NCBI GenBank assembly: GCA_003952965.2
Contig: CM025849.1
Coordinates: 32,609,097-32,673,096, forward strand
Source: Morella rubra
Lineage: Eukaryota > Streptophyta > Magnoliopsida > Fagales > Myricaceae
Direction: 5' to 3'
Length of the DNA stretch: 64,000 nt
Position 1 is the stretch's first letter. Every line of letters starts with the position of its first letter. Shown here piece by piece: positions 31,680 through 44,900 of the stretch. Under the pieces are notes generated by a model. The model searched no databases. It was not told the origin of the DNA and saw nothing but the letters and a program-made list of their open reading frames with translations. The position numbers were made by a program, and so were the translations under genes.

Positions 31680-34600
31680 AGTCCTCAGAGTCATATTCTC
31701 CTAGTATGCTTCACGATTCAACGGTTCTTCTCTATCTTCACTAGCTTCCTCCTCAATTGGTGAAAAATCATACGTGTTTCTAAGGGTAATCTTTTGAACA
31801 ATCTTCCAGTGACCACCCAATTTCATATCGTCGATATAAAACACTTGATTCCCCTGAGAAGATAACACGAACGGGTCATCTTTGTACCACATTCAGGACG
31901 TGTTAATACTAACTGTGAGACCCCGACCTTATTTCAATCATTGTAAAAAGAATTATGACTCCTTAAGTGTGTATTACTCTAATTATTGAGAAAGGCATGT
32001 ATGGGTAAATTAATCTAAGATTTTGTCTAGGTGAAATTTTTCCCCTAGCATTTTTATGCATCTTTAGCTATGATTTAAATGTTATATCGTTTGCAATTTT
32101 TAATAGTATTAAATTTGAGTATTTGGGATTAATTAAACTAATCATTTTAATTGTTGGAATATATCTCTAAGTTTGCAATATTTGGAAGAAATTGAATTAA
32201 GGACTTTGACTCTTGAAAAATGTGTGAAAGGCATGTTAGGGTTAATAATAATGAAGTGGCAGAAAAATAATAATAAAAAAAAGAAAATGGGGAAAAAGGG
32301 AGGGAAGTCACGTGAAGGAGGAAAGAAAGGGGGAAGGCAGCCTTGTCTTCCCCCTCCCCCCCCCCCCCCCAAAGCACTTTCACGCCTATTAACCCCCCCC
32401 CCTTGCCGCACACTTCACATTCCCATTGCCCTAACACTCTTTTGCCCTAACTCACTCACACAACCGAAGAGAAGAAGGAAGAGAAGAAAGAAGAAGAAGA
32501 AGAAAGAAAAAAAGAAGAGGAAGAAGAAGAAGGAGAAAGAGAAGAAAGAAAGGTAAGTTCGGCCCTTGCTATGAAAAAAATCTCTACTGGCCGAAATACC
32601 CACTATCTCATTTCTTTCACATTTTTCTTGGATGATAGCTTGTTGTGTGCTAGGTTGTTTTCTCCCTATCTACATGTTGTTTGCTCTAAGAGTAGTGTAG
32701 ATCTTGTAAGAAATCATGGGGAGATATGGTTAGATCTGAGAAATGTTCTAGGGCAACATTGATGCACCCTAAGTGTATGAGAAAAAGCCTAAAAGAGGAC
32801 TGAAATCTGTTTGTGTATGCATGGCCGGATCTGTTGGGTTGTAGTGTTGCAAGTGTGGTTTTAATTTCTGTGTTAAGTTTAAATTTAATTGCTAAGTTGT
32901 TGGAAAACAAAGCTGAGGTTTTAAATCTAGAATCATGGGTGAAGTTGCTGCATGAAGAAGGTTATGATAAAAAGGGAGGAAACTTGCAGGAAAAGTAAAA
33001 CTTCCTTGTTGCTGATTTGCATCTATAGAGGATAGAACCATTCTATTATGACTTCTTATGGTTGATTGGAAAACCCATAGTATTCATAAGCATGGCCTGT
33101 TATGTTGAAGATCATTAAGAATTATAGAGAATGCTTGTTAGACTAGTTGCTGAAAACAAGTTGCTGAAATGTACTTCTGCAGATTTCAAGGCTCGAACTA
33201 GGAGTGTATTCTGATGCAATTGTGCTTATCCTTTGATCTTAAGAGGATCCTAGATTGTAGGCCTAGGAAATAGGAAGATTTTAAGCCATACCTTGGGTGA
33301 TTCCGATAAGTATTGGGTGAGATATGCGTTGTTCAAGGCCGGACGTCAAGCTGCCAGCAGCCTTGTACGTCCGGAATGTTAACTCATTTCGAATACCTTT
33401 TGAGTGATCATTTTAAGTCCAAATTTTACGAGTTTGGTCTTGAATTTTAAGTTTATGAAAGAAGAACATTTTAAGGTAAATTTCATGTGAATTAGAGGTG
33501 TAATGAATGAGTTGTGATATTTTGAAAATGGAAGGCCGAGCTGGAAACAGCAACAGTGTTGTTGTAGGATTTTCGCCTAATATGAAGTGTTTGTAAAAAT
33601 GTTCTGCTGTTGTGAATTTTACCTCAATCTTGACCTATGAAAGCTGAATTTTCAAAATAAATTTCATGTTATTTGGAGCCATGTCTATGAAGTTATGAAT
33701 TTTAAGTTGGAGACGTCGGGGCTGCCCGCTTGGACGTCCTCCGCAGCTTGTATTTTCGGGTAAATATTTTGAATGGCAAATGAGCTCCAAATTACTTAGA
33801 ACTTTCATATGTTATAAAAATTAGTGTAAGGATCAGTTTAGAACCCAATTCTTATGGCTTCGGCATTCTTAAGAGAATACTTTGCATTGTAAGATCACCA
33901 TTGGGAAATCAAGAAATATGGGCGATTTTGTATGATGTGCTGAATTTAATTGAATGACTATTCTCTACATCTAGTAAACCTATAAATGACATTAGTATGA
34001 ATCAATTGTAGGCAAGGTGCCCATCGCTCAAGTGGACGGAGGTAAGTGGAAAATTATGTTTTTCCAAAAAACTGGAATGATACACATCATGGATATTTAT
34101 CATCAAGCATGACATGAGCACGTCATGAGCATTTGCATTTATTTTTCTCATAAGGATGAAAGAGAAAATGTGCAATGAAAGTACAATTTATGCTACGTTA
34201 TGATATGTTATGGCTAAATAGGATGGTCGGTACCGTACCATTAAGATAGGTGCATCCACTCCGAAGGACGAATGCGAGAAGGATGGATGACTCCTAAGGG
34301 GCACCCACTCCGAAGGACGAATGCGAGAAGGATGGGTAGCTCTTGAGGTATGTGCAATCACACTGAAGGATGCTTGCAAGAAGGTGTGAACCTCTAAGGG
34401 TTGAGTCTAGTCATTAGGCCTGGGGCCACGTCGAGGACTAGCTCAACCAAATGACGTATTCCCAAGGGAAAAGGAATAGTTCCGAAGGGAACGCACAACC
34501 CTGACTTCAGGGGTAAATGGAGCGAGATAAGTGCCCAATCAAGAAAGAATTATTTTCAAGATCAATTGCATGTTTCTTTTAAGATCAAGTACGTTGTCTC

Positions 34601-37600
34601 ATGCATATGCAAGCATTTCATTTGACATTCATGTACATTGATATCCATGAACATGCGAGACATGCACTATTTATTGCATATGATCCCTTACTGAGTCATT
34701 CGACTCACAGTTTTTAAATTGTATCATTCCAGACAATATTTCAGGTGAGGAAACCTAAGAAGAGGACCTTAAAACCTAGGAGAGGGGCTGACGAGGACAT
34801 CCTCTTCCCTTTTTGTTATTTTATTTCAGTAAAGGTTTAGATATAATTTTTGAAAGAGCCGACATGAGCCTCCGATGTGTGGTGGTCATGGGTTATTCGG
34901 CCCAGTAAAGTTTAGGGTTTTTAACCAATTGATATTTTGAGACTGTGTTGTAATTACTTCAAGTTATCGTTTGAGGAGCAGGTTCTAATGTTTCATTACG
35001 CGCATTAGTCGATTAAAAAAAAAGGGGGTTTTTCCGCTGCAAGAATTTAGTAAGTTCGCTTGAGTATTCCTTGTTGGGGATGCTCGCGGCTGTCACTAGC
35101 CTCTTCGAGTTAGCGTTTGGGGCGTGACACTAACAAACCAACCACTTTTATCAAGACCTAAGTTTTGAGTACTCAAGTCAAACCAGTCACATTTGAGTAA
35201 ATAAACTAAATTTTCCCGCAAAAAAACACCGCCGTAAAACTAAATATCCACGACCTGGCCGCAAAAATTAACATCTTCCCCATCATGGTCCCCCGGAACA
35301 ACCACACCACTATTCAGAGTGTTACGAAATTGTTCACGAAGGACCGTGTGAAACCTAACTCCATTCACCGCACACCCACAATAACAGTATGCCCGCTAAT
35401 CCAAACCGGATGCTAATGCATACAAATCATCCGACACCGAGCCCGGATTTTTATTGCGCATAGTTTGAATCTAAAATAGTAAACACATGTTAAGTTTGAA
35501 TCCAAAAAAATGATTAATTAAAATTAAACATATAATAGACACAAAATTAATTAAATACTCGATTTCCAAAACCATAACAGAAATCATTCTTCGTACCTCC
35601 TATCAACATTTATTGGTGATTGTCTCTTTATCATTTCCAAGTGCTCGCTATAAAGAAATAAGATATTTTATAATAAATTAAAATATAATGAATTGATAAG
35701 TGTTTAAATGTGCAAATATTCTTATAAGCGCTTACTCTATATGTTTGCTGATTTCTAAATAGTTGTTGAGTACATACCACTGTGCTTTTGTAAATTCCTT
35801 TCTATTCAAATCTTGACCCCTACCAGCTCCCATCGGTCGAACACTTTGAGTAAATACAGAAAAATGACAACTTTAATCATCCATGTCAGCATAATTCTGG
35901 TCTTTTCTATTAAATCTCGTCTCAACGTACCAAGATACATTGAGCAAAAAGTTAGACATTCATTTAACATATAATTCTTTGTTATGGAGCCCTCATACGT
36001 GCCCTGTTCTTAACGAAACGCTTCATCTTCCCCATATACCTCTCCATTGGATACATCCATTGAAATTGAACTGGACCCCCCAAGTTTCACCTCTCGAGGT
36101 AAATGAACTGCTAAATGAACCATAATAGTAAAAAATGATGGAGAGAAAATGCCTTCCAACTTACAAAGAATCATTCTGATGTCCTTCTCTAACTGGTTCA
36201 CAATGTCTAAATGTATTGTTCTTAAGCAGAAGTCTCTAAAGAATAAGCTCAACTCAGTCAATGTTGTACATACTTCGTTTCCTAATAACCCATGTATCAT
36301 TTTCGGTAATAGTCGCTGCAACAAGATGTGTGAGTCGTGACTCTTGATACCCATTATCTTCCCTTCTTTTATATTCACGCACCGGGATATGTTAGAGGCA
36401 TATCCATCCGGAAACTTGACACCCTTCAGCCATTCACAACACTTCTTACGTTCATCCTTCGTTAAAGTAAATAATGCTTAAGGCATCACCTCCTGCTGAC
36501 CCCGAACTTGCAAATGCAACTCCTTTTTAATGCCCATTAATGCCAAGTCCCTCTGAGCACTAGCATTGTCTTTCGTCTTACCTCCTTTCAAAGAATATGT
36601 TGCGCTTCGTGCAACTTAACTCATTCTCAGCCCGTTTTCTCTTCTTCTGAGTCTTCCCAAACGAACATAACGGTACCGATTCAAGTTGTTGAAGTATCTC
36701 CTCTCCAGTGACTTCTTCAGGCATTGCTTTAAACTCTTTTTTCCCATCAAATATGTCGACATCATGCCTCCACCCATGCATCGAGGGCAAATATCGGGGA
36801 TGTCCCATAAAATAATGTTTGCCCCCATGTTTCAACCAAAATGACTTTGTGTTCGCATTGCAATTAGGGCATGCTAATCGTCCTTTCATACTCTAACCCG
36901 AGAGATTACCATAAATCGAAAAATCATTTATTATCAAAAATGAAGCAGCATGTAACTTGAATGAACTTGACACGGTCGAGTCATACGTCTGCACTCCATT
37001 TTTCCACAAGTCCTTCAACTCATCTATCAATGGCTGCAAGTAGACATTGATATTATTCTCGAAACTTCTTGGACATGGAATACGCAACGACAACATGAAA
37101 CTTGAATACTTCATACATTTCCATGGTGGCAAATTGTATGGAATTAGTACCACTGGCCATATACTATACGATAAGATCATATTGCTAAACGGATTGAACC
37201 CATCAGATGCCAAACCAACCGGACGTTTGAGATTCTCGACCAAACCATTCATACTTCTTATCGAGGTCCTTTCCATACCCCAGAGTCTGCAGGATGCCTC
37301 ATCACCCATCTTCAACCACACGTTGCTTTTGGTGCCACCGCATATCCGTTGTCGTTTGCCTTGATAGAAACAATCTCTGCAACCTCGATTTCAAGGGAAA
37401 ATGCGCAATACTTTTTGAGGAACCTTTGGTTGGGTATTCTGATAGTACTTCCACCTCTATGCCCCACACACCGAATACTCTTGTAACTCGCTGTGCTTCT
37501 TCCAAAACAGTACACAGTCATTTAAGCACGCATGTATGTTATCGTAGCTAAATCTAAATTATTTCTTAACTTATTTCGCCTCATTTAATAAGATTTAAGA

Positions 37601-38196
37601 AGTGTCTCCCCTTCTGGCAGCGCATCTTTTATTAAGCACAACACATCTTCAAACACCTTTACAGTCAAATTATTTCTCGACTTCACATGAAGTAACCTAA
37701 CAACGAAAGACAACTTCGAGTACTTCTTACACCGGGATACAACTCTCACTCAGCATCTGCCCATAACTTGGTATACGCAGAAAACCCGTCTCCAGACCCC
37801 AACTCGACTGTTTCAGGACCCGGCATATTTTCACAGCGTTCTCATCAACCCTCCTCCGCCTCAAAATCTTCTAACATGTCTCTCATATCATCATTTATGT
37901 TTCCCTCAAAGTCCTCATTCTAGGTTTAGGTTCTAAAGTCACTACCTAGTTAGAACTTCTGAAATTGACTCTCCGTGAAATACCCAATGAGTGTAACTCT
38001 AGTCAAACCCAATTATGAATAAATGATCCTCCATCTCGTCTACATGTTGGAACAACACATTCTTACAACTCTTACATAGACATACTATTAATCCCCGACT
38101 ATCTGTATAACTACGGGCAACACTCATAAAATCCAAACACCATCACTATACTTCACACTTTGAATCTATCAGCCTCATAAATCCAGCTTTATCCAT
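31680..38196 (-). pseudogene. TNP2-type CACTA transposase, split by a solo LTR
   Basis: Read from 38196 on the minus strand: M-D-K-A-G-F, then Y-T-H-W-V-F-H-G-E (about 37995), Y-D-N-I-H-A-C-L-N-D-C-V-L-F-W (about 37540), D-M-R-W-H (about 37340), S-D-G-F-N-P-F-S-N-M and V-V-L-I-P-Y-N-L-P-P-W-K-C (37215-37120), the C-P-N-C-N finger (about 36870), G-I-K-S-H-D-S-H-I-L-L-Q-R-L-L-P (about 36340) and N-E-C-L-T-F-C-S-M-Y-L (about 35950). The C-terminal domain lies at 35480-35130 and, after the LTR, at 31908-31680. TNP2 is the DDE-type transposase of CACTA elements. In-frame stops begin within the first 20 codons, so it is dead. Confidence 0.88.
31914..35129 (+). mobile_element. Solo LTR of the TGTGAGACC...GGCGTGACA family, 3216 bp
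   Basis: TG...CA termini and perfect CTAAC duplications (31909-31913 and 35130-35134). It interrupts the C-terminal part of TNP2. Contents: a GAA-rich purine tract (32462-32552) ending in a GTAAGT-like splice-donor motif near 32553, a CCCTGACTTCAGGG dyad (34499-34512), two CTCCGAAGGACGAATGCGAG units (34258-34340) and the TGAGTC/GACTCA dyad (34692-34707). The lysine-rich open frame over the purine tract is not a gene. Confidence 0.94.
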
Positions 38197-38209
38197 ATTG
38201 TTCCTTCAA

Positions 38210-39540
38210 AGAAAAAATACAAACAATAATGCAAACAATGATGACATTCACACTCAACTCCATTTCTTCGGGTGATAGGTCCTATCCCATTCAAGTTTAC
38301 AATATCACGTACTGCATGTAATTGACCCGACTATTGTGACCGATGCTTTAGAAATTTCGACAGCATTTCCCTCAGTCTCCAGATACACGCCTACAACATT
38401 GAGCATAAACACCCACCATTGAAGGCAAGTGTACAAGCTCAATGCTGAATGTGTATCCGAAAGGAAAAGGAGATTTGCATCGAAATTTCTAAACACATCT
38501 GTCATAATAGCAGATACAATTACGCACATTACGCATATTGTAAACTCAAACTGTCCATAACGTGGACAATTCAAGAATTACACCAGTTCGTTATCCGAAC
38601 TCGTGTAATTCTTAAACGGGGCTAAGGCTACTAAATGAATGCATGACATAACAACAAATACGTTCGGACGTAACATACCGTCCGAACCATACATATAAAC
38701 GTTCGGACGCCTTTGCAAAAGGTCCGAACGAAAAATAGAGTCCGAACGGTACATCAACTGTCCGGATTGCGATTGTCGAACAAGACAGTTCTTCGATGCA
38801 CAGACTCTATTTTCAGCCCAAAATCTTGTCAAAATCAACCCAAATCACAAACACTTCAATATAAACACATCACAACCAACCCCAAACTCCATTACTATCA
38901 TTTTAGACCCTAAAATTTTGAAAAACACATGCACATATATTAAAATACATGCTTTTCACCTAAAACAATTCAATTTAAAACCACTAACCTCAAATGCAAT
39001 CCAATTTCAAATCCAAAGAGATGCTCCTTTCACACCTCTTCAATGAGATTGGACGCCCAAAATCAGCTCTCCGCTTCTCCTCGTTGCTCAAATCTCTCGT
39101 TTACTTTGTTTTTTCATTTTTTCCACTGTCTGCGATTCTCACTTTCATACGCTTGAATACTGTTCGGACACATCAAAGGAAGTTCGGACGCATACGTGTA
39201 TTAGTATTCGAGGGAATTCATGCCGCCAAAATTTCATAACCGTCCAAACCTCCCTCTTACAGTTCAACACACCGTTTTAGTAATTCTCAAACGACAGCGT
39301 ATGCTCATTAACATAGACGTTCGTCCGAACACTACTTATATCACACCAGACTGTTTATACAAAGACGTTAGCATCTGATAATAAACAACACGTCCGGACG
39401 TATATAAAAACCCAAGCGTCCCGACCGTATAAAAATGTTGGACGTGTATGTTTTTTTATATAATACGTCAATTCGAGCTTACATTAAACAGTCCGGACGG
39501 AGACATTAACGTCCGAACGGTTTTGGACGATTTTTTTTTT
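38210..39540 (-). repeat. TNP2 leader and GTTCGGACG-type repeat field
   Basis: 38210-38580 is the region upstream of the TNP2 start and matches 54535-54935 closely. 38580-39540 holds many GTTCGGACG/CGTCCGAAC words in both orientations. The same field follows the TNP2 stub at 54980-55940. In En/Spm elements comparable short repeats bind TnpA; here that is inference. Confidence 0.6.
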
Positions 39541-39860
39541 TTTTCATTTTTAATTAACTTTATTAGCAAGTTTTAAATAACCAAAGTTAGTTAATAATGT
39601 AAATAATCTTAGTGGATTAAGTTCTAATATCAATATTTTTTTGAATGAGTGTACCGAAATTAGAAACATAACATTAATTAACATATTGTATTAAGTTCTA
39701 ATAAATATAAATAACATAAATATATCAAATATCGTCAAAACATAATATAAACAAAAACATCAAATAAAATCAACACATGTCCACAAAACATAATATAAAA
39801 GTAAATGTCCTCAAAACATAATAAAAAAATAAATGTGATAATAAAAGTAAATAAATGTTG

Positions 39861-41070
39861 ACTACTCATCATCATCATCATCCGTCAGTTTTAGAACTTG
39901 ACGGACGTGACGAAGGTGCTCCTCTATCAGCACGACCCGCTCAGTCAAGGGAAAGAGCTCCGCACGGTTGCCACGCCCTTCAGAACCTCTTTAAGCACAG
40001 CGACCTCCTTCTTCCACCCAACGTCCATGTCGGCGACCTTGCTCCAAAGCTGTCAGACGACGACTGATATCACTGACCATGCAATGGGTGGGCTGCAAGA
40101 CCGATTCCATCTGCTGAGACAGCTCCGTCATCATATCGTCCATCCAACTCGGCCGCTGTGCCCCAAGTCCCTGGGTCGAGCTCTGCCCAGGATCCTGCCC
40201 TCCATTGCCTCCTAGGCTGCTCCTGTCGTCTTACTCTAGCAACCCGAGCACTTCAGCGCTCGCGTGTCTGGGCATCGATTTGGAGAGCGTGGTCTTGTTG
40301 ATCGACCCAAGTGGAAGTGCCCTCGGCTCGTCACCACTCTCGGGTACCATCATGGCGTGCAGGAACTGGGTCAGAAGAATCCCATGCGGCAATGAAATCG
40401 TAGCATCAGTCTTCAAGGCCTCTGCACGAATGGATAGGTAGATGTATGATGCTATATCAACAGGTAGCCCCCGTACAACTGCCAGGTACAGGAACTCGGC
40501 CCGACTATAAGACAGCTTCGTGGTGTGCTTCTTCGGTCGATGGTGAGCATAGGATCAGGTGCATGATCCGCCAAAAAGGAAGCACTGCCCGTGTACCATA
40601 TAGGCTCCGTCCAAAATAGCTGTATCCTCGCCCAGCATGGTCGGAATACCTCGGCCTTAGTAGGCCGGCCCTCCTCGCTCATTGGTAGGTTTGGGAACGC
40701 TGCCAAATCTCTCTCGTACCCCAAGAAATTCGCCAGCTCGTGGGCGAGAATATGATCGGAACGTTACGAACAGTGACCTCCATACTAGGCTCCTCGAGGT
40801 CCCTCGCCCGTAATATAGAGCAATAAAACTCTCGCACCATATTCTTTGATGCATAGCCGGTCCTATGGATAACGGAAGCCAACCTAACTCCTCCACCACC
40901 TCCGGAAGCGTCCGACCCTCAAATGTGAGATCGTTAAAAGTCTGCCAACTTGATATCCCGCTCGACAACAATCGAGCGAGACATAATGATCGCTGTATGC
41001 TGCTCCACCGTTAAAGCTCGAGTGGAAGGTTGCTCGTCATCAGCTTGGCCACTAGTATGAACGTTTACTC
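39861..41070 (-). pseudogene. Accessory CACTA-B gene, 'putative plant transposon protein'-like (minus copy)
   Basis: On the minus strand a 3' splice-like TTTTTGTGCAG near 41087 precedes a basic start. The domain then reads T-L-P-E-V-V-E-E-L-G-W-L-P (about 40910), M-V-R-E-F-Y-C (about 40840), V-R-N-V-P-I (about 40770), E-R-D-L-A-A-F-P-N-L-P (about 40710) and A-S-F-L-A-D-H-A-P-D-P (about 40570). A tail (M-E-S-V-L, S-R-R-L-T-A-L-E) leads to a coiled coil and a run of six Asp near 39875. At least three frame changes break it. The copy at 56255-57480 is close in sequence; 14735-16421 is a distant relative in CACTA-A. Its place upstream of TNP2, on the same strand, makes it part of the element. Function unknown. 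Confidence 0.65.
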
Positions 41071-41094
41071 ATTTTTTCAAAATCTGCACAAAAA

Positions 41095-41909
41095 GCATCA
41101 AACGGTTAGATAAACGTCCGAACAAAATAACATCGTCCAAACAATAATACAGTCCGGACTTGAAGCGTCCGCACATTATCAAAACGTCAACGTATCTGTT
41201 TTGAAAGTCTAAAAAGAGTCCGAACAGCTTTGGATATCCGTCCGAACCCCAAGTAGATAAAAAATATTTAAATTTAACATTAAATCGTCGACTGCATTGA
41301 AAAAGTGTCCGGACACAATCAAAATGACAACGTATACCTCGAACGACTACCATAAGTCCGACAACTACAAGGACATGCGTCCGGAAGACTAAATAAAGTG
41401 TCCGACGCTTCTGGAGGATAATCGAGTTAACTCAGCCATGTCAGCGTCCCTCCCCTCCCCACACGCCCAAAAATACAACCAAAACACAAACTAATACACT
41501 TAAAACAACTAACACTTAACACAATCAATTTCTACGTAAAATCAATTAAAAAACACAATGTACTATGAAAAAAATGGAATTGAAATTCTATACGTAAAAG
41601 TAAAAAAAATGAAATTTTTACCATTAAAATCTTGTTAAAAGTAAGCAAAATATACCTGGATGTGATTAGATCCACGAAAGAGTGATATTACGTCAAGATT
41701 TGTGAAGAAAAAACTTGAGTTTTGAGAGATTTTTTAAGGAAAAATGGTTGGTATTTGTGAAAATGACGAACTGTTGACTTTTGCAAATACGTCGCTAGCG
41801 TCCGGACACTAAATTCCGTCTGGACTTTTCTGCACACGTGGCCCAATCAACCTACTTCGTATTAAATGCCAAAATTTAAAATGTTTAAAAACCAGTTCCG
41901 GATAAATTA
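41095..41909 (-). repeat. CACTA-B repeat field upstream of the accessory gene
   Basis: Further GTCCGAAC-type words (41110-41410), then AT-rich sequence. The matching field in the other copy is 57480-57860. No gene seen. Confidence 0.5.
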
Positions 41910-44900
41910 TGTGAGACCCCGACCTTTATTTCTATCATTGTAAAAAAAAAAAAAAAAAAATTATGACTTCTTAAGTGTGTGTATTACTCTAATTATTGAG
42001 AAAGGCATGTATGGGTAAATTAATCTAAGATTTTGTCTAGGTGAATTTTCCCCCTAGCATTTTTATGCATCTTTAGCTATGATTTAAATGTTATATCGTT
42101 TGCAATTTTTAATAGTATTAAATTTGAGTATTTGGGATTAATTAAACTAATCATTTTAATTGTTGGAATATATCTCTAAGTTTGCAATATTTGGAAGAAA
42201 TTGAATTAGGGACTTTGACTCTTGAAAAATGTGTGAAAGGCATGTTGGGGTTAATAATAATGAAGTGGCAGAAAAAAAAAAAAAAAAAAAGAAAAGAAAA
42301 TGGGGAAATCACGTGGAGGGAAAACAAGGGGGGAGGCAGCCTTGTCTTTCCCCCCCAAACACTTCACGCCTAAACCACCCCCCCCCTTTTTGCCGCACAC
42401 TTCACTCCCTTCCCTCACTCTTTTGCCCTAACTCACTCACACACCCGAAGAGAAGAAGAAGAGAAGAAGAAAGAAGAAGAAAGAAGAAAGAAAGAGAAGA
42501 AGAAAGAAAGAAGAAGAAGGGAAAACCAAGATAAGCCAAGGTAAAGGGGGATCTAACATTTGGATTCAAAATTTTCGTGTGGGTAAATTGTTAGAAGTTA
42601 GTTTCTTTCCTATCCTCTGTTTTTGTTTGTTGCATGTTGGATTTGAGTTTATGAGTTGGAATGAAAGGTAGGCATGCAAAGTGTTTGTTGGAAAGCCTAA
42701 GCATGTTGGATTTGAGTTTGCTGCATGTTGGATTGAGTTTGCTGTTGCTGCATGTTGGTAGGCATGCAAAGTGTTTGTTGGAAAGCCTAAAAGAAAGGAT
42801 GATGCAATAACTTTGGCTTGATGATTATAGAACCATGATATTGCTGTAAGTTGTGTAAAAGTAGGGGATTTTTAAGAGAATAGTTTCTGTTGTGAAGTGT
42901 TGTAAGCGTAGGCAAGGCTAAATTCACTGCCTTATTTCTTGCATGTTTCTCTTGATGGTAGCTTGCTATAGGTATCTTGCATGTAGGTAAAGTGGGTAGA
43001 CCAGCAAGCTAAACACTTAAAGGGGACTATACTTGGAGAATAAAGAGATTGTGCTTTGTGAAACAAGGAGAATAGGAATTAGGCATGTTTTAGGTTGCTG
43101 AGTTGCAACCGAACCCTTGGTGTTTGATTTTGGTTGCAGCCCTTTATGGATCTAGGTTTGCATGGTGAATTAAGGGTAGAAGAATTGGAAATTGGACGAT
43201 AGAGAATGCTTGTTAGACTAGTTGCTGATGTTAGACAAGTTGCTGAAATGTACTTCTGCAGATTTCAAGGCTCGAACTAGGAGTGTATTCTGATGCAATT
43301 GTGCTTATCCTTTGATCTTAAGAGGATCCTAGATTGTAGGCCTAGGAAATAGGAAGATTTTAAGCCATACCTTGGGTGATTCCGATAAGTATTGGGTGAG
43401 ATATGCGTTGTTCAAGGCCCGGACGTCAAGCTGCCAGCAGCCTTGTACGTCCGGAATGTTAGTTCATTTCGAGTGCTCAGTTTAAGTCCAAATTTTACGA
43501 GTTTGGTCTTGAATTTTAAGTTTATGAAAGAAGAACATTTTAAGGTAAATTTCGTGTGATTTAGAGGTGTAATGAATAAGTTGTGATGTTTTGAAAGTAG
43601 AAGGCCGAGCTGGTGGCAGCAGCAGTATTACTCTAGGAATTTTATCTGATATGAAGTGTTTTCGACAATGCATGGACATTTCGATGTTTATGATTTTTAT
43701 CTTCAAGCTTGAACTATGAAAGAAGAATATTTTAAAAGAAATTTCATGTAATTTGGAGCATGTTTTTGAAGTTATGAATTTTAAGTTGGAGACGTCGGGG
43801 CTGCCCGCTTGGACGTCCTCAGCAGCTCGCATTTTCGGTAAATCTTTCGAGTGGCAAATGAGCTCCAAATTACCTTGGAATTTTAATATGTTATAAAAAT
43901 TAGTGTAAGGATCAGTTTGGCATCCAATTCTTATGGCTTCAGCAACCTTAAGATAATACTTTGCATCGTAGGATCACCATTGGGAAGTCAAAAAAATGTG
44001 GGTGATTTTGTATGATGTGCTGAAGTTGATTGAATGACTATTCTCTACATCTAGTAAACCTCTAAATGACATTAGTATGACTCATTTGTAGGCAAGGTGC
44101 CACCATAAGCTCAAGTGGACGGAGGTAAGTGGAAAATTATGTTTTTCAAAAACTGGAATGATACACATCATGGATATTTATCATCAAGCATGACATGAGC
44201 ACGTCATGAGCATTTGCATTTATTTTCTCATAAGGATGAAAGAGAAATTTTATGCAAATGAAAGTACAACTTTATGCTACGTTATGATAAGTTATGAGTG
44301 CATTTACGATTTCTCATTATAAGCATTTCACGACATAAGCATTTGCATGATTTCTTAAAGAAGAAGTTTTGTGCAAATGAAAGTATGAGAAGTACTGTAT
44401 GACAAGTTAAGTTAAAGGGCTGAGGTTGGTCGGTACCGTACCATTAAGATAGGTGCATCCACTCCGAAGGACGAATGCGAGAAGGATGGATGACTCCTAA
44501 GGGGCACCCACTCCGAAGGACGAATGCGAGAAGGATGGGTAGCTCTTGAGGTATGTGCAATCACACTGAAGGATGCTTGCAAGAAGGTGTGAACCTCTAA
44601 GGGTTGAGTCTAGTCATTAGGCCTGGGGCCACGTCGAGGACTAGCTCAATCAAATGACGTATTCCCAAGGGAAAAGGGAATAGTTCCGAAGGGAACGCAC
44701 AACCCTGACTTCAGGGGTAAATGGAGCGAGATAAGTTGCCCAATCAAGAAAGAATTAAAGAATTTTTCAAGATCAATTCATTTAGTACGTTGTCTCATGC
44801 ATATGCAAGCATTTCATTTGACATTCATGTACATTGATATCCATGAACATGCGAGACATGCACTATTTATTGCATATGATCCCTTACTGAGTCATTCGAC

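Noticed and set aside
32173-32556. Lysine-rich basic protein and its antisense partners (also 42182-42534 and 48574-48894)
   Set aside because: These are purine tracts of LTR leaders, repeated in sister LTRs with different phase and length.
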